From assembly GCF_034059295.1 (NCBI RefSeq), contig NZ_CP139141.1, positions 4,943,001 to 5,007,000 on the forward strand: a stretch of 64,000 nt of DNA, written 5' to 3'. Below, piece after piece: positions 45,295 through 55,677 of this stretch (positions are counted from its first letter, which is position 1; every line of letters begins with the position of its first letter). Made by a program: the position numbers and the translations under genes. The DNA comes from Pseudomonas sp. HR96 (lineage in GTDB: Bacteria; Pseudomonadota; Gammaproteobacteria; Pseudomonadales; Pseudomonadaceae). The notes beneath the pieces are model-generated. The model was not told the origin of the DNA. It made no database searches and saw nothing but the letters and a program-made list of their open reading frames with translations.

Positions 45295-46827
45295 ATGCCA
45301 GCGTCCCTCGTTATCCAGCCAGGCTTTTTCGACCTCGACCAACTGCGCGCCATCTATCAGCACCAGGCCGCCTTCGAACTCGACGCCAGCGCGCGCGACG
45401 TGGTCGCCGCCAGCCAGCGCACCGTCAGCGAAATCATCGCCAACCAGCGCACGGTGTACGGCATCAACACCGGTTTCGGCCTGCTGGCACGCACCTCGAT
45501 CCCTACCGAGTCGCTGGCCAAGCTGCAACGCAACCTGCTGCTGTCTCATTGCACCGGCACCGGGCCCCTGCTCGACGACAACAGCGTCGGCCTGATTCTG
45601 GCGTTGAAGATGGCCTCCCTGGCCCGAGGTTTCTCCGGCGTGCGCTGGGACATCATCGAGGCGCTCGGCAAGCTGTACGCCGCCAAGGTCTACCCGTGCA
45701 TCCCGTCCCAGGGCTCGGTGGGCGCTTCGGGCGACCTGGCACCGCTGGCGCATTTGTCTGCCGTGCTGATCGGCGTCGGCCGTGTGCGCCACCAGGGGCA
45801 GGAAATGGACGCCGTCGAAGGCCTGGCCCTGGCCGGGCTGAGCCCGATGGTGCTGGGCCCCAAGGAGGGCCTGGCGTTGATCAACGGCACCCAGGTGTCC
45901 ACCGCCCTGGCCTTGCGCGGCCTGTTCGCCACGGAAAAACTGTTTTCGGCCGCCGTGGTCGCCGGCAGCCTCACGGTCGAAGCGCTCAAGGGCTCGGACG
46001 TGCCGTTCGATGCGCGTATCCAGGCAGTGCGTGGGCAGCCCGGGCAGATCGCCGTGGCGGCGTTCTACCGTGAGCTGCTGGCGCAGAGCGAGATCCGCGA
46101 ATCGCACCGCGACTGCAAGCGCGTGCAAGACCCCTACTCGCTGCGTTGCCAACCACAGGTGATGGGCGCCTGCCTTGACCACCTGCGCTTCGCCGCCGGG
46201 GTGTTCCTGCGCGAAGCCAACGCCGTGTCGGACAACCCACTGGTGTTCAGCGCCGACGGCGATGTGCTGTCGGGTGGCAACTTCCACGCCGAGCCGGTGG
46301 CCATGGCCGCCGACGTGCTGGCCCTGGCCATCTCCGAGATCGGTGCCTTGTCGGAGCGGCGTACCGCGCAACTGGTGGACCCGGCGCTGTCCGGGCTGCC
46401 GGCGTTTCTGGTGCGTGAGGGCGGCTTGAACTCGGGCTTCATGATCGCCCAGGTCACCGCCGCCGCCCTTGCCTCGGAGAACAAGACCCTGGCGCACCCG
46501 GCGTCGATCGACAGCCTGCCGACTTCGGCCAACCAGGAAGACCACGTCTCCATGGCCACCTTCGCCGCCCGCCGCCTGCTGGACATGGCCGGCAACAGCA
46601 GCGCCGTGGTGGCGATCGAAGTGCTGGGCGCTGCCCAGGGCGTCGACCTGCAGGCACCGCTCAAGACCTCGGAAAAACTCACCGAGGTCATGCAGATGGT
46701 GCGCGAGCAAGTGCCCCATTACGACGAGGATCGCTACTTCGCGCCGGACATCGCGGCCGCCCGCGCCTGGGTCGAAGGCGGGGTGTTTGCCCGCTGGTTG
46801 CCGTTCGAGCAGCTGTACCAGGCCTGA
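45295..46827 (+). CDS. hutH: Histidine ammonia-lyase
   Basis: Deaminates histidine to urocanate using an autocatalytic MIO cofactor made from Ala144-Ser145-Gly146 ([12 protein letters not shown]). The 510-residue protein keeps the residues that mark histidine-type enzymes: Tyr55 (VYGINTGFG), His85 (LLLSHCTG), Tyr281 ([11 protein letters not shown]) and Glu415 (NQEDHVSM). The start is the ATG at 45295. Urocanase, imidazolonepropionase and the other hut genes are absent from this window, so this may be a second copy. A HutC-type operator lies in its promoter. It precedes a polar amino-acid transporter and a GntR/UTRA regulator. Confidence 0.9.
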   Translation: MPASLVIQPGFFDLDQLRAIYQHQAAFELDASARDVVAASQRTVSEIIANQRTVYGINTGFGLLARTSIPTESLAKLQRNLLLSHCTGTGPLLDDNSVGLILALKMASLARGFSGVRWDIIEALGKLYAAKVYPCIPSQGSVGASGDLAPLAHLSAVLIGVGRVRHQGQEMDAVEGLALAGLSPMVLGPKEGLALINGTQVSTALALRGLFATEKLFSAAVVAGSLTVEALKGSDVPFDARIQAVRGQPGQIAVAAFYRELLAQSEIRESHRDCKRVQDPYSLRCQPQVMGACLDHLRFAAGVFLREANAVSDNPLVFSADGDVLSGGNFHAEPVAMAADVLALAISEIGALSERRTAQLVDPALSGLPAFLVREGGLNSGFMIAQVTAAALASENKTLAHPASIDSLPTSANQEDHVSMATFAARRLLDMAGNSSAVVAIEVLGAAQGVDLQAPLKTSEKLTEVMQMVREQVPHYDEDRYFAPDIAAARAWVEGGVFARWLPFEQLYQA

Positions 46828-46847
46828 GGCTGGCTGAAACAACCTCT

Positions 46848-46877
46848 CCCCCATCCGATCGCAATGGCCGATGGGGG
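46848..46877 (+). terminator. Hairpin behind the ammonia-lyase gene
   Basis: CCCCCATC (46848-46855) and GATGGGGG (46870-46877) pair around 14 bases, 20 bases behind the stop. The tail is not T-rich, so termination would be partial. Confidence 0.35.
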
Positions 46878-46990
46878 ACGCTGCACCGTTATGGGCTTCT
46901 TGGCAACCTGAGGCCCCTCGCTGAGCCCCGGGGCGGATCATCACCGGCCGCCCTTGCGGCCTTCGCCAGCTACGCGGGCCCCGACCCGAG

Positions 46991-47002
46991 CGGTATATAC
47001 CG
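46991..47002. promoter_or_regulatory. HutC-type operator upstream of the ABC transporter
   Basis: CGGTATATACCG is a perfect 12-base palindrome, 92 bases before the start of the binding-protein gene. It shares the TATATAC core with the operator at 45238, although the flanking arms differ. Confidence 0.5.
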
Positions 47003-47094
47003 GCTGGCACGCTAACTGCTAAGCCATCACTGTGCTACCCACCAGCCCATTCGACACCCCATCGTTTTCCCTGCGCCAGCCCAAGGAGTTATTC

Positions 47095-47943
47095 ATGCGT
47101 CTGAATTCCCGCTGCAATAAAACGTTCGGCAAGACATTCGGCGGCCTGTGTCTGGCCATGGCCATGGCCGGCGTCTCGCTGGCGGCCCAGGCCGACGAGC
47201 TGGCGGATGTGAAGCAGGCCGGGGTGCTCACCGTGGGCACCGAGCTGCAGTTCGCACCCTTCGACTTCACCGAGGCCGGCAAGCAGAAGGGTCTGAACAT
47301 GGAAGTGTTCGCCGAGCTGGCCAAAGAGCTGGGGGTCAAGGTGACCTTCCAGGATCTGCCGTGGCCGAGCGTGCTGCCGGGCCTGGAAGCGAAGAAGTTC
47401 GACATCGTCGCCGGCCCCGTGATCGTCACCCAGGCGCGCAAGGAGCGTTACCACTTCCTGCTGCCGATCGCCGAGGCCACCGTGTCACTGATGGCCGGGG
47501 CCAAGGACGACAGCATCAAGAAGCCTGAAGACATCGCCGGCAAGGCCGTGGGCGCCGGCAAGGGCTCGGCCCAGCTCGAAGAGCTGAAAACCTTCGCCGC
47601 GACCCTGCCGCAGAAGGTCGACATCCACGAATACGTCGACAACAACCAGGCCTACGCCGACCTCGCCGCCAAGCGCATCGTCGCCGTGGCCAACTCGCTG
47701 CCGAACATCTCCTACGTCGCCAGTCAGCGCAGCAATCTGTACAAGGTGGTGGCCCCGCCCTTCGGCAAGAAATCCTACTTCGCCTACCTGGGCCGCAAGG
47801 ACGCCGAAGCCGACAGCCTGGTTGCCGCCCTCGACGCCGGCCTGCTGAAAATGCACCAGGATGGCCGCCTGGCCGCCCTGCAGAAGAAATGGCTGGGCGC
47901 CGAAATGGACGTGCCGACCGCCGACTTCACCCCCAGCTGGTAA
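47095..47943 (+). CDS. Polar amino-acid ABC transporter, periplasmic substrate-binding protein
   Basis: A 282-residue family 3 solute-binding protein. A signal peptide (LCLAMAMAGVSLAAQADE) is followed by the mature start ELADVKQAGVLTVGTELQFA, then PFDFTEAGKQKGLNMEVFAE, FQDLPWPSVLPGLEAKKFDI, and RYHFLLPIAEATVSLMAGAK. The ATG at 47095 has AAGGAG eight bases upstream. Such proteins capture a polar amino acid in the periplasm. Histidine or a related compound is the best guess given the ammonia-lyase and HutC-type operator, but specificity cannot be read from the sequence. Confidence 0.93.
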   Translation: MRLNSRCNKTFGKTFGGLCLAMAMAGVSLAAQADELADVKQAGVLTVGTELQFAPFDFTEAGKQKGLNMEVFAELAKELGVKVTFQDLPWPSVLPGLEAKKFDIVAGPVIVTQARKERYHFLLPIAEATVSLMAGAKDDSIKKPEDIAGKAVGAGKGSAQLEELKTFAATLPQKVDIHEYVDNNQAYADLAAKRIVAVANSLPNISYVASQRSNLYKVVAPPFGKKSYFAYLGRKDAEADSLVAALDAGLLKMHQDGRLAALQKKWLGAEMDVPTADFTPSW

Positions 47944-48014
47944 CTCGCCAGCCGCCTGCTCGCTGAAATGGCCCACCGGCGCCGATGCCGGTGGACTGCA
48001 CGGGAGTCGCATCG

Positions 48015-48674
48015 ATGTTCGATTGGCCACTGTTGTTGCAAAACCTGCCGTTGCTGCTCGACGCGCTGTGGGTCACGCTGCAGGTGTCGGTGGCCGCCCT
48101 GGTGATCGGCTTTTTCATCGGGGTGCTGGTGGCCAGCCTGCGCCTGTCGCCGACGCCCGCCCTGCGCCGCTTCGGTGGCGCCTATATTTTCGTGTTCCGC
48201 GGCATTCCGCTGCTGGTGCAACTGCTGTTCGTCTATTACTTCCTGCCCCGCATCGGCCTGCCCAACGTCTCGCCGCTCACCGCCGCGGTGATCGCCCTGG
48301 CACTGTGCTGCGCGGCCTACATCGCCGAGATCCTGCGCGGCGGCCTGCTGGCCATCCCGGGCGGCCAGCTGGAAGCCGCCGGGCTGCTGGGCCTGAGCAG
48401 CCGGCAGATGCTGGTGCGCATCCGCGTGCCGCAGGCGGTGCGCCTGACCCTGCCGGCGCTGATCAACGAGATGATCCTGCTGATCAAGGCCTCCTCGCTG
48501 GTGTCGGTGGTGGGCCTCGCCGACCTGACCCGCACCGCGCAGAACATGGCCGCCAGCGACTACCTGTTCGTCCAGGACTACCTGCTGCTGGCGGCGTTCT
48601 ACTGCCTGATCAACATCCCGCTGGGCTGGTGTGGCGGCAGGCTGGAGCGGCGCATGAAGAGGATGGCGGCATGA
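48015..48674 (+). CDS. Amino-acid ABC transporter permease 1 (HisMQ type)
   Basis: A 219-residue inner-membrane permease of the HisM/GlnP family with about five helices, including LWVTLQVSVAALVIGFFIGV and AYIFVFRGIPLLVQLLFVYY. The EAA loop that contacts the ATPase is GGQLEAAGLLGLSSRQML. It overlaps the second permease by four bases (ATGA). The ATG at 48015 follows a short gap after the binding-protein gene. Confidence 0.94.
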   Translation: MFDWPLLLQNLPLLLDALWVTLQVSVAALVIGFFIGVLVASLRLSPTPALRRFGGAYIFVFRGIPLLVQLLFVYYFLPRIGLPNVSPLTAAVIALALCCAAYIAEILRGGLLAIPGGQLEAAGLLGLSSRQMLVRIRVPQAVRLTLPALINEMILLIKASSLVSVVGLADLTRTAQNMAASDYLFVQDYLLLAAFYCLINIPLGWCGGRLERRMKRMAA

Positions 48675-49342
48675 TCTTCGACCCTCATGTGATTACCGAC
48701 CACCTCGGCGCCATCGGCTCGGGGTTTCTGGTCACCCTCGGCACCTGGACTGGCGGCGTGGTGCTGGGCCTGGTCCTGGGCCTGCTGATCGCGGTCGCCC
48801 AGTTGTTCGGCAACCTGCTGCTGCGCGCGCCCCTGCGGGCGTTCATCGAGATCATTCGCAGCACGCCGTTTCTGGTGCAGCTGTTTCTGGTGTACTACGG
48901 CGGCCCGGCCTTCGGCCTGAGCCTGGACCCGGTACCGGCCGGGGTGATCGGCCTGGGCATCTATGCCAGCGTGTATTTCGCCGAAGTGTTTCGCGCCGGC
49001 TTCGAGTCGGTGCCGCGCGGCCAGTTGGAGGCCGCCGACTGCCTGGGCGTGAGCCGCTGGCAGGCGATCCGGCGTATCCAGCTGCCGCAGATGCTGGTGA
49101 TCATCCTGCCGGCCATGGTCAACCTGGTGACGGTGATGTGCAAGGAGACTGCCGTGCTGTCGATCATCACCATTCCCGAGCTGACCATGGTGCTCACCGG
49201 CATCGGCTCGGAGACCTTCGCCTTCGTCGAAACCCTGCTGGTGCTGTGCATCGGCTACCTGCTGCTGGTCGAGGCCAGTTCGCGGCTGGGCATGTTCCTC
49301 GAGGCCCGCGCTGGCCGTTACCTGCAACGCCAACCGAGATGA
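48671..49342 (+). CDS. Amino-acid ABC transporter permease 2 (HisMQ type)
   Basis: A 223-residue partner of permease 1. It has the typical [20 protein letters not shown] region and the EAA loop [20 protein letters not shown], followed by [20 protein letters not shown]. The ATG at 48671 overlaps the stop of permease 1 (ATGA), so the two are translated together and should form a heterodimeric channel. Confidence 0.94.
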   Translation: MIFDPHVITDHLGAIGSGFLVTLGTWTGGVVLGLVLGLLIAVAQLFGNLLLRAPLRAFIEIIRSTPFLVQLFLVYYGGPAFGLSLDPVPAGVIGLGIYASVYFAEVFRAGFESVPRGQLEAADCLGVSRWQAIRRIQLPQMLVIILPAMVNLVTVMCKETAVLSIITIPELTMVLTGIGSETFAFVETLLVLCIGYLLLVEASSRLGMFLEARAGRYLQRQPR

Positions 49343-49346
49343 CCCC

Positions 49347-50156
49347 ATGCTAAACCTGAAGAAAGTCGGCAAAAGCTTCGGCCCGTTGCGGGTGCTCAAA
49401 GGCATCGACCTGGAAGTTGCGCGCTCGCAGGTGGTGTGCCTGATCGGCCCCTCGGGCTCGGGCAAGAGCACCTTGCTGCGCAGCATGGCCTTTCTCGAGG
49501 AGTATGACGAGGGCGAGATCCTCGTCGAAGGCCAACTGTTGGGCTGGGTGCCGGAAACCCTGCAGGGCGACCGGCCGCGCAAGCGCGCGGCACAGGCGCG
49601 GATCAACCAGGTGCGCAGCAATATCGGCATGGTCTTCCAGCAATTCAACCTGTGGCCGCACATGACCGCCCTTGGCAACGTTAGCGAGGCGCTGCTGCGG
49701 GTGCGCAAGCTGCCGGCCAAGGTCGCCCGCGAGCGTGCCATGGCCATGTTGAGCAAGGTCGGCCTCGGCCACAAGGCCGACGCCTACCCTTCGCAGCTGT
49801 CCGGCGGCCAGCAGCAGCGCGTGGCGATCGCCCGGGCGCTGGCCATGGAGCCGCACATCATGCTGTTCGACGAGCCTACCTCGGCGCTGGACCCCGAGCT
49901 GGTGGGCGAGGTATTGCAGGTGATGAAGGCCCTGGCCAAAGAAGGCATGACCATGGTGGTGGTCACCCACGAGATGGGCTTCGCCGCCCAGGTCGCCGAC
50001 TCGGTGGTGTTTCTCGACCACGGCGAAATCGTCGCCAAGGGCACGCCGCAGCAGATCTTTCACAACAACGAGCACCCGCGCCTGCAGCAGTTTCTGCAGA
50101 ACTACCTGGACCGCAACGCCTTCTGGCAGGACAGCAAGGAAGAGACGCCGGTTTGA
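49347..50156 (+). CDS. Amino-acid ABC transporter ATP-binding protein
   Basis: A 269-residue ATPase. Walker A is GPSGSGKST at about residues 35-43, the signature is LSGGQQQR, Walker B is [12 protein letters not shown] and the switch His is in [10 protein letters not shown] moderately long insertion ([20 protein letters not shown]) lies before the Q-loop ([13 protein letters not shown]). It starts four bases after permease 2 and completes the transporter. Confidence 0.95.
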   Translation: MLNLKKVGKSFGPLRVLKGIDLEVARSQVVCLIGPSGSGKSTLLRSMAFLEEYDEGEILVEGQLLGWVPETLQGDRPRKRAAQARINQVRSNIGMVFQQFNLWPHMTALGNVSEALLRVRKLPAKVARERAMAMLSKVGLGHKADAYPSQLSGGQQQRVAIARALAMEPHIMLFDEPTSALDPELVGEVLQVMKALAKEGMTMVVVTHEMGFAAQVADSVVFLDHGEIVAKGTPQQIFHNNEHPRLQQFLQNYLDRNAFWQDSKEETPV

Positions 50157-50196
50157 ACGCCCAGACACTGATCAACCCTCCCGCAGGATGCCGCCC

Positions 50197-50940
50197 ATGC
50201 CAGTGATGAAAAACCAGCCACAGGCCTTGTACCAGCGCGCCAAGGACTTCGTGCAGGCGCAGCTGCGCGCCGGGGTGTGGAAACCCGGCGACCTGATCCC
50301 TTCGGAAAACCGCCTGGTGGTCGAGCTGGGCATGTCGCGCATGACCATCAACCGCGCGCTGCGCGAGCTGACCGAGGAAGGCCACCTGCAGCGGGTGTCC
50401 GGGGTCGGCACCTTCGTCGCCGAAGGCCGGCCGCAGTCCAACCTGCTGCGCATCACCAACATCGCCGACGAGATCATCGCCCGCGGCCATCGCTATGCCT
50501 GCGAGGTCCTGCGCCTGAGCCGCGAAGCCGCCTCGATGAGCGTGGCCGCCTCGCTGGCGCTGCCCACCGGCGCCTCGGTGTACCACCTGGTCTGCGTGCA
50601 CCTGGAGGAAGGCGTGCCGGTGCAGCTGGAAGACCGCTACGTGAACCCGGAGCTGGTGCCGGAATTCGTTCAACAGGCCTTCGGCGAGCAGCTGCAACCG
50701 TCGCGCTACCTGCTGCAGGCCATTCGCCCGGACGAGATCGAGCACATCGTCGAAGCCGGCCACCCCAGCGTCGAGGAAGGGCGCCTGCTGCGCATCGAGG
50801 TCAACGAGCCCTGCCTGGTGCTGATGCGCCGCACCTGGAACGATAACAAGGTGGTGACCTACGTACGCCTGGTGCACCCGTCGTCGCGCTATCGACTGGG
50901 CAGCCGCATGGCCGTCAACGGCGCCTATCGCGAGGGCTGA
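50197..50940 (+). CDS. HutC-type GntR/UTRA transcriptional regulator
   Basis: A 247-residue regulator with an N-terminal winged helix (LYQRAKDFVQAQLRAGVWKP, IPSENRLVVELGMSRMTINR) and a C-terminal UTRA ligand-binding domain (VYHLVCVHLEEGVPVQLEDR, YVNPELVPEF). It is closest in appearance to HutC, the urocanate-responsive repressor of histidine use. The start ATG 50197 has AGGA upstream; an ATG at 50188 lacks spacing for a ribosome site. It is the last gene of the transporter operon and probably binds the TATATAC palindromes at 45238 and 46991. Confidence 0.92.
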   Translation: MPVMKNQPQALYQRAKDFVQAQLRAGVWKPGDLIPSENRLVVELGMSRMTINRALRELTEEGHLQRVSGVGTFVAEGRPQSNLLRITNIADEIIARGHRYACEVLRLSREAASMSVAASLALPTGASVYHLVCVHLEEGVPVQLEDRYVNPELVPEFVQQAFGEQLQPSRYLLQAIRPDEIEHIVEAGHPSVEEGRLLRIEVNEPCLVLMRRTWNDNKVVTYVRLVHPSSRYRLGSRMAVNGAYREG

Positions 50941-50960
50941 GATATCGCGGGCAAAAAAAA

Positions 50961-50987
50961 AGCGCCTTTCGCAAGGCGCTTTTTTTA
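50961..50987. terminator. Bidirectional intrinsic terminator
   Basis: AGCGCCTT/AAGGCGCT with a four-base loop, a T-run on the plus strand and an A-run upstream serves both the regulator gene and the oppositely oriented tRNA-Pro. Confidence 0.92.
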
Positions 50988-50993
50988 TCGATA

Positions 50994-51070
50994 TGGTCGG
51001 GGTAAGGGGATTCGAACTCCTGACATCCTGCTCCCAAAGCAGGCGCGCTACCGGACTGCGCTATACCCCG
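50994..51070 (-). tRNA. tRNA-Pro (anticodon TGG), copy 1
   Basis: The minus strand reads CGGGGTATAGCGCAGTCCGG, has anticodon loop CTTTGGGAG, T-arm GAGTTCGAATC and an encoded CCA end; 77 bases. It appears identical to the copy at 51251. A terminator-like hairpin (51077-51102) lies directly upstream. Confidence 0.96.
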
Positions 51071-51076
51071 GTACAA

Positions 51077-51102
51077 AAAAGGCACCCCGAGAGGCGCCTT
51101 TT
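51077..51102 (-). terminator. Intrinsic terminator behind tRNA-Lys, upstream of tRNA-Pro copy 1
   Basis: On the minus strand AAAAGGCGCC pairs with GGTGCCTTTT (one G-T wobble), followed by a T-run. It would end the Asn-Pro-Lys transcript before tRNA-Pro copy 1. Confidence 0.7.
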
Positions 51103-51169
51103 CTGATGCCTGCCGGTGTTAATCGGCGGGACTTCTTTAAGATCTGACCCGGCGAACCGAAATCAAAAA

Positions 51170-51245
51170 TGGTGGGTCGTGTGGGACTCGAACCTACGAC
51201 CAATTGGTTAAAAGCCAACTGCTCTACCAACTGAGCTAACGACCC
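51170..51245 (-). tRNA. tRNA-Lys (anticodon TTT)
   Basis: The minus strand begins GGGTCGTTAGCTCAGTTGGT, has anticodon loop CTTTTAA, T-arm GGTTCGAGTCC and ends in an encoded CCA; 76 bases. Confidence 0.97.
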
Positions 51246-51250
51246 AAAAA

Positions 51251-51327
51251 TGGTCGGGGTAAGGGGATTCGAACTCCTGACATCCTGCTCCCAAAGCAGG
51301 CGCGCTACCGGACTGCGCTATACCCCG
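51251..51327 (-). tRNA. tRNA-Pro (anticodon TGG), copy 2
   Basis: Apparently the same 77-base sequence as copy 1, including the encoded CCA, on the same strand 257 bases away with tRNA-Lys between them. Confidence 0.96.
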
Positions 51328-51337
51328 ATTTGAAAAG

Positions 51338-51413
51338 TGGCTCCGTGACCAGGACTCGAACCTGGGACCCAATGATTAACAGTCATTTGCTCTACCGACT
51401 GAGCTATCACGGA
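51338..51413 (-). tRNA. tRNA-Asn (anticodon GTT)
   Basis: The minus strand reads TCCGTGATAGCTCAGTCGGT, has anticodon loop CTGTTAA, and the T-arm and acceptor with an encoded CCA end; 76 bases. It is the promoter-proximal gene of the cluster. Confidence 0.96.
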
Positions 51414-51520
51414 ACTATCTATTTCAGGTGCTGCTATTTCGGTGCTGCTATTTCATTTACCGCATTTGCTGCTTTCTTCAGCCTTCCCGCATCGCTGCGT
51501 TAGTGCCTCTGAGGCGCGCT

Positions 51521-51548
51521 ATTCTACAATCTTCGCAACCTCTGTCAA
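51521..51548 (-). promoter_or_regulatory. Stable-RNA promoter of the tRNA-Asn-Pro-Lys cluster
   Basis: Read on the minus strand, a perfect TTGACA (51548-51543), 16-base spacer and TAGAAT (51526-51521), followed by a GC-rich discriminator (AGCGCGCC), the hallmark of stringently controlled stable-RNA promoters. It lies about 108 bases upstream of tRNA-Asn. Confidence 0.75.
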
Positions 51549-51689
51549 CCCTTAAATTGCTTTCAAGACACTGATTTGCAACTTTTTTTCAGTTTGCCGA
51601 TGAAACGTGGCATTCCGTGGGTGACTGACAGCGGGGCGCACTTTACAAGCAGACGGATGGAAATGCAAGCGGGTGTTTCACAACGGCAA

Positions 51690-51778
51690 ACCGGCCTGGC
51701 GGTCTCTCGGGGGCTTCGCCTCCTCCCACATGGGGTCGTGGCAGGGGGCGCAGACCCCGAGAGGCCGCCAGGCCGGTT
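51690..51778. repeat. Inverted REP pair (BIME) behind clpB
   Basis: The 24-base arms AACCGGCCTGGCGGTCTCTC GGGG (51690-51713) and CCCCGAGAGGCCGCCAGGCC GGTT (51755-51778) are inverted repeats with one mismatch. They lie behind the clpB stop at 51792 and could form a long hairpin. Confidence 0.85.
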
Positions 51779-51791
51779 GAAGGTGCAACCA

Positions 51792-54356
<2,565 letters not shown>

Positions 54357-54542
54357 GAGTCACCTTCCTGATGGGCAGGCCGGAGCGATGAACACACCTT
54401 GATGAAGAAAACCTGCCAGAGATGGCTTATAGATGGGGGGATAAAGCGAAGATTCAAGCGAGGCAAAGTGCCAGCTTTGCCTCGGCTGGCGAAAGCGGAT
54501 GTGGGAGTGGGCAACGCCCGCGAGCTCTCGATCCGGATGCTG

Positions 54543-54928
54543 GATCAAACCGGCCTTGCGGCCTCTCGGGGGCTTTGCCCCCTCCCACATCAAAGCGGTG
54601 CGCCGCGATCAATGTAGGAGCCGATGCATTTCGCCAGCCAGGCTCAAGATCAAACCGCCCTTGCGGCCTCTCGGGGGCTTTGCCCCCTCCCACGTCAAGG
54701 CGGTGCGCCGCGATCAATGTAGGAGCCGACGCATTTCACCAGCCAGGCTCAAGATCAAACCGCCCTTGCGGCCTCTCGGGGGCTTTGCCCCCTTCCACGT
54801 CAAGGCGGTGCGCCGCGATCAATGTAGGAGCCGGCGAAGCTGGCGAGAGGCGCGACGCATTTCGCCAGCCAGACTCAAGATCAAACTGCCCACGCGGCCT
54901 CTCGGGGGCTTTGCCCCCTTCCACGTCA
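54543..54928. repeat. Tandem array of four REP elements between clpB and pgeF
   Basis: Copies start at 54543, 54648, 54753 and 54879, so the first three are spaced exactly 105 bases and the last 126 because of a 21-base insertion. Each begins GATCAAAC and contains GCGGCCTCTCGGGGGCTTTG. The linkers share GCGGTGCGCCGCGATCAATG and TAGGAGCC. The open frames across it repeat with the array and are not genes. Confidence 0.9.
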
Positions 54929-54942
54929 GCCCTCGGCAAGAT

Positions 54943-55677
54943 TCAGGGTAATAGCCAGACCAACGAAGCGAATCGTCCGGTGGGATTCTCGCGCCGATAG
55001 GAGAAGAACCGCTCATCCTCGATGGTGCACAACCCGCCACCATAGACCGCCGTCACACCGACCGCCGCCAGGCGAATTCGCGCCAGGGCATAGATGTCGG
55101 CGATGTATTTGCCCGGCTGTTCGCCCGCACTGAATGCCGACTCGGCTTGTGGATGGTGTGCGACGAAAGTCGCCCGCACCTCGCTTCCCACCTCGAAGTT
55201 GCGCGGGCCGATGGCCGGACCGAGCCACACCAGAATTTCCTCGGGCGCGACAGCCATGGCCTGCACCGTGGCCTCCAGCACGCCGTTGGCCAAGCCGCGC
55301 CAGCCGGCATGGGCGGCCGCCACGCGCCGGCCGGCGCGGTCGCAGAACAGTGCAGGCAGGCAGTCGGCGGTCATCGCCGTACAGGCGATGCCCGGCGTGG
55401 TTGTCCAGCAGCCGTCGGCCTCGACCACTTGGGTCGGGTCCGCCGGCACTACGTTGACCCCATGCACCTGGCTGAGCCAGGCCGGTTGCGCCTGGATGGC
55501 GGCGCACAGCCGGCGACGGTTTTCGGCAACGGCCTGGCGGTCGTCACCCACGTGGTCACCGAGGTTGAGCCCGGCATGGGCGCCGACGCTCACACCCCCG
55601 GCCCGCGTGGTCACGCAGGCCTTGACGTTGGCCGGGGCCGGCCAGTCGGGGATGAGCAAGGTCGACGACAATTGCAT
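54943..55677 (-). CDS. pgeF: Purine nucleoside phosphorylase / peptidoglycan editing factor PgeF (YfiH/DUF152)
   Basis: A 244-residue multicopper-oxidase-like family protein, reported to keep L-Ser out of peptidoglycan precursors in E. coli and to have purine nucleoside activity in homologues. Metal and active-site residues are in LSQVHGVNVV, TADCLPALFCD and AAHAGWRGLANGVLEATVQA. The start at 55677 shares one base with the rluD stop (TGATG). The rluD-pgeF-clpB order is conserved in many gammaproteobacteria. Confidence 0.93.
   Translation of the reverse strand: MQLSSTLLIPDWPAPANVKACVTTRAGGVSVGAHAGLNLGDHVGDDRQAVAENRRRLCAAIQAQPAWLSQVHGVNVVPADPTQVVEADGCWTTTPGIACTAMTADCLPALFCDRAGRRVAAAHAGWRGLANGVLEATVQAMAVAPEEILVWLGPAIGPRNFEVGSEVRATFVAHHPQAESAFSAGEQPGKYIADIYALARIRLAAVGVTAVYGGGLCTIEDERFFSYRRENPTGRFASLVWLLP

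Noticed and set aside
54543..54928. CRISPR-like regular spacing
   Set aside because: The repeats are long REP palindromes with near-identical linkers; real CRISPR spacers would be unique and shorter, and there are no cas genes.
54422..55000. A long open frame through the region between clpB and pgeF encoding repeated SNRPCGLSGALPP-like units
   Set aside because: The repeats are the translation of the REP array; no ribosome site or family resemblance, and the same array is open in other frames.
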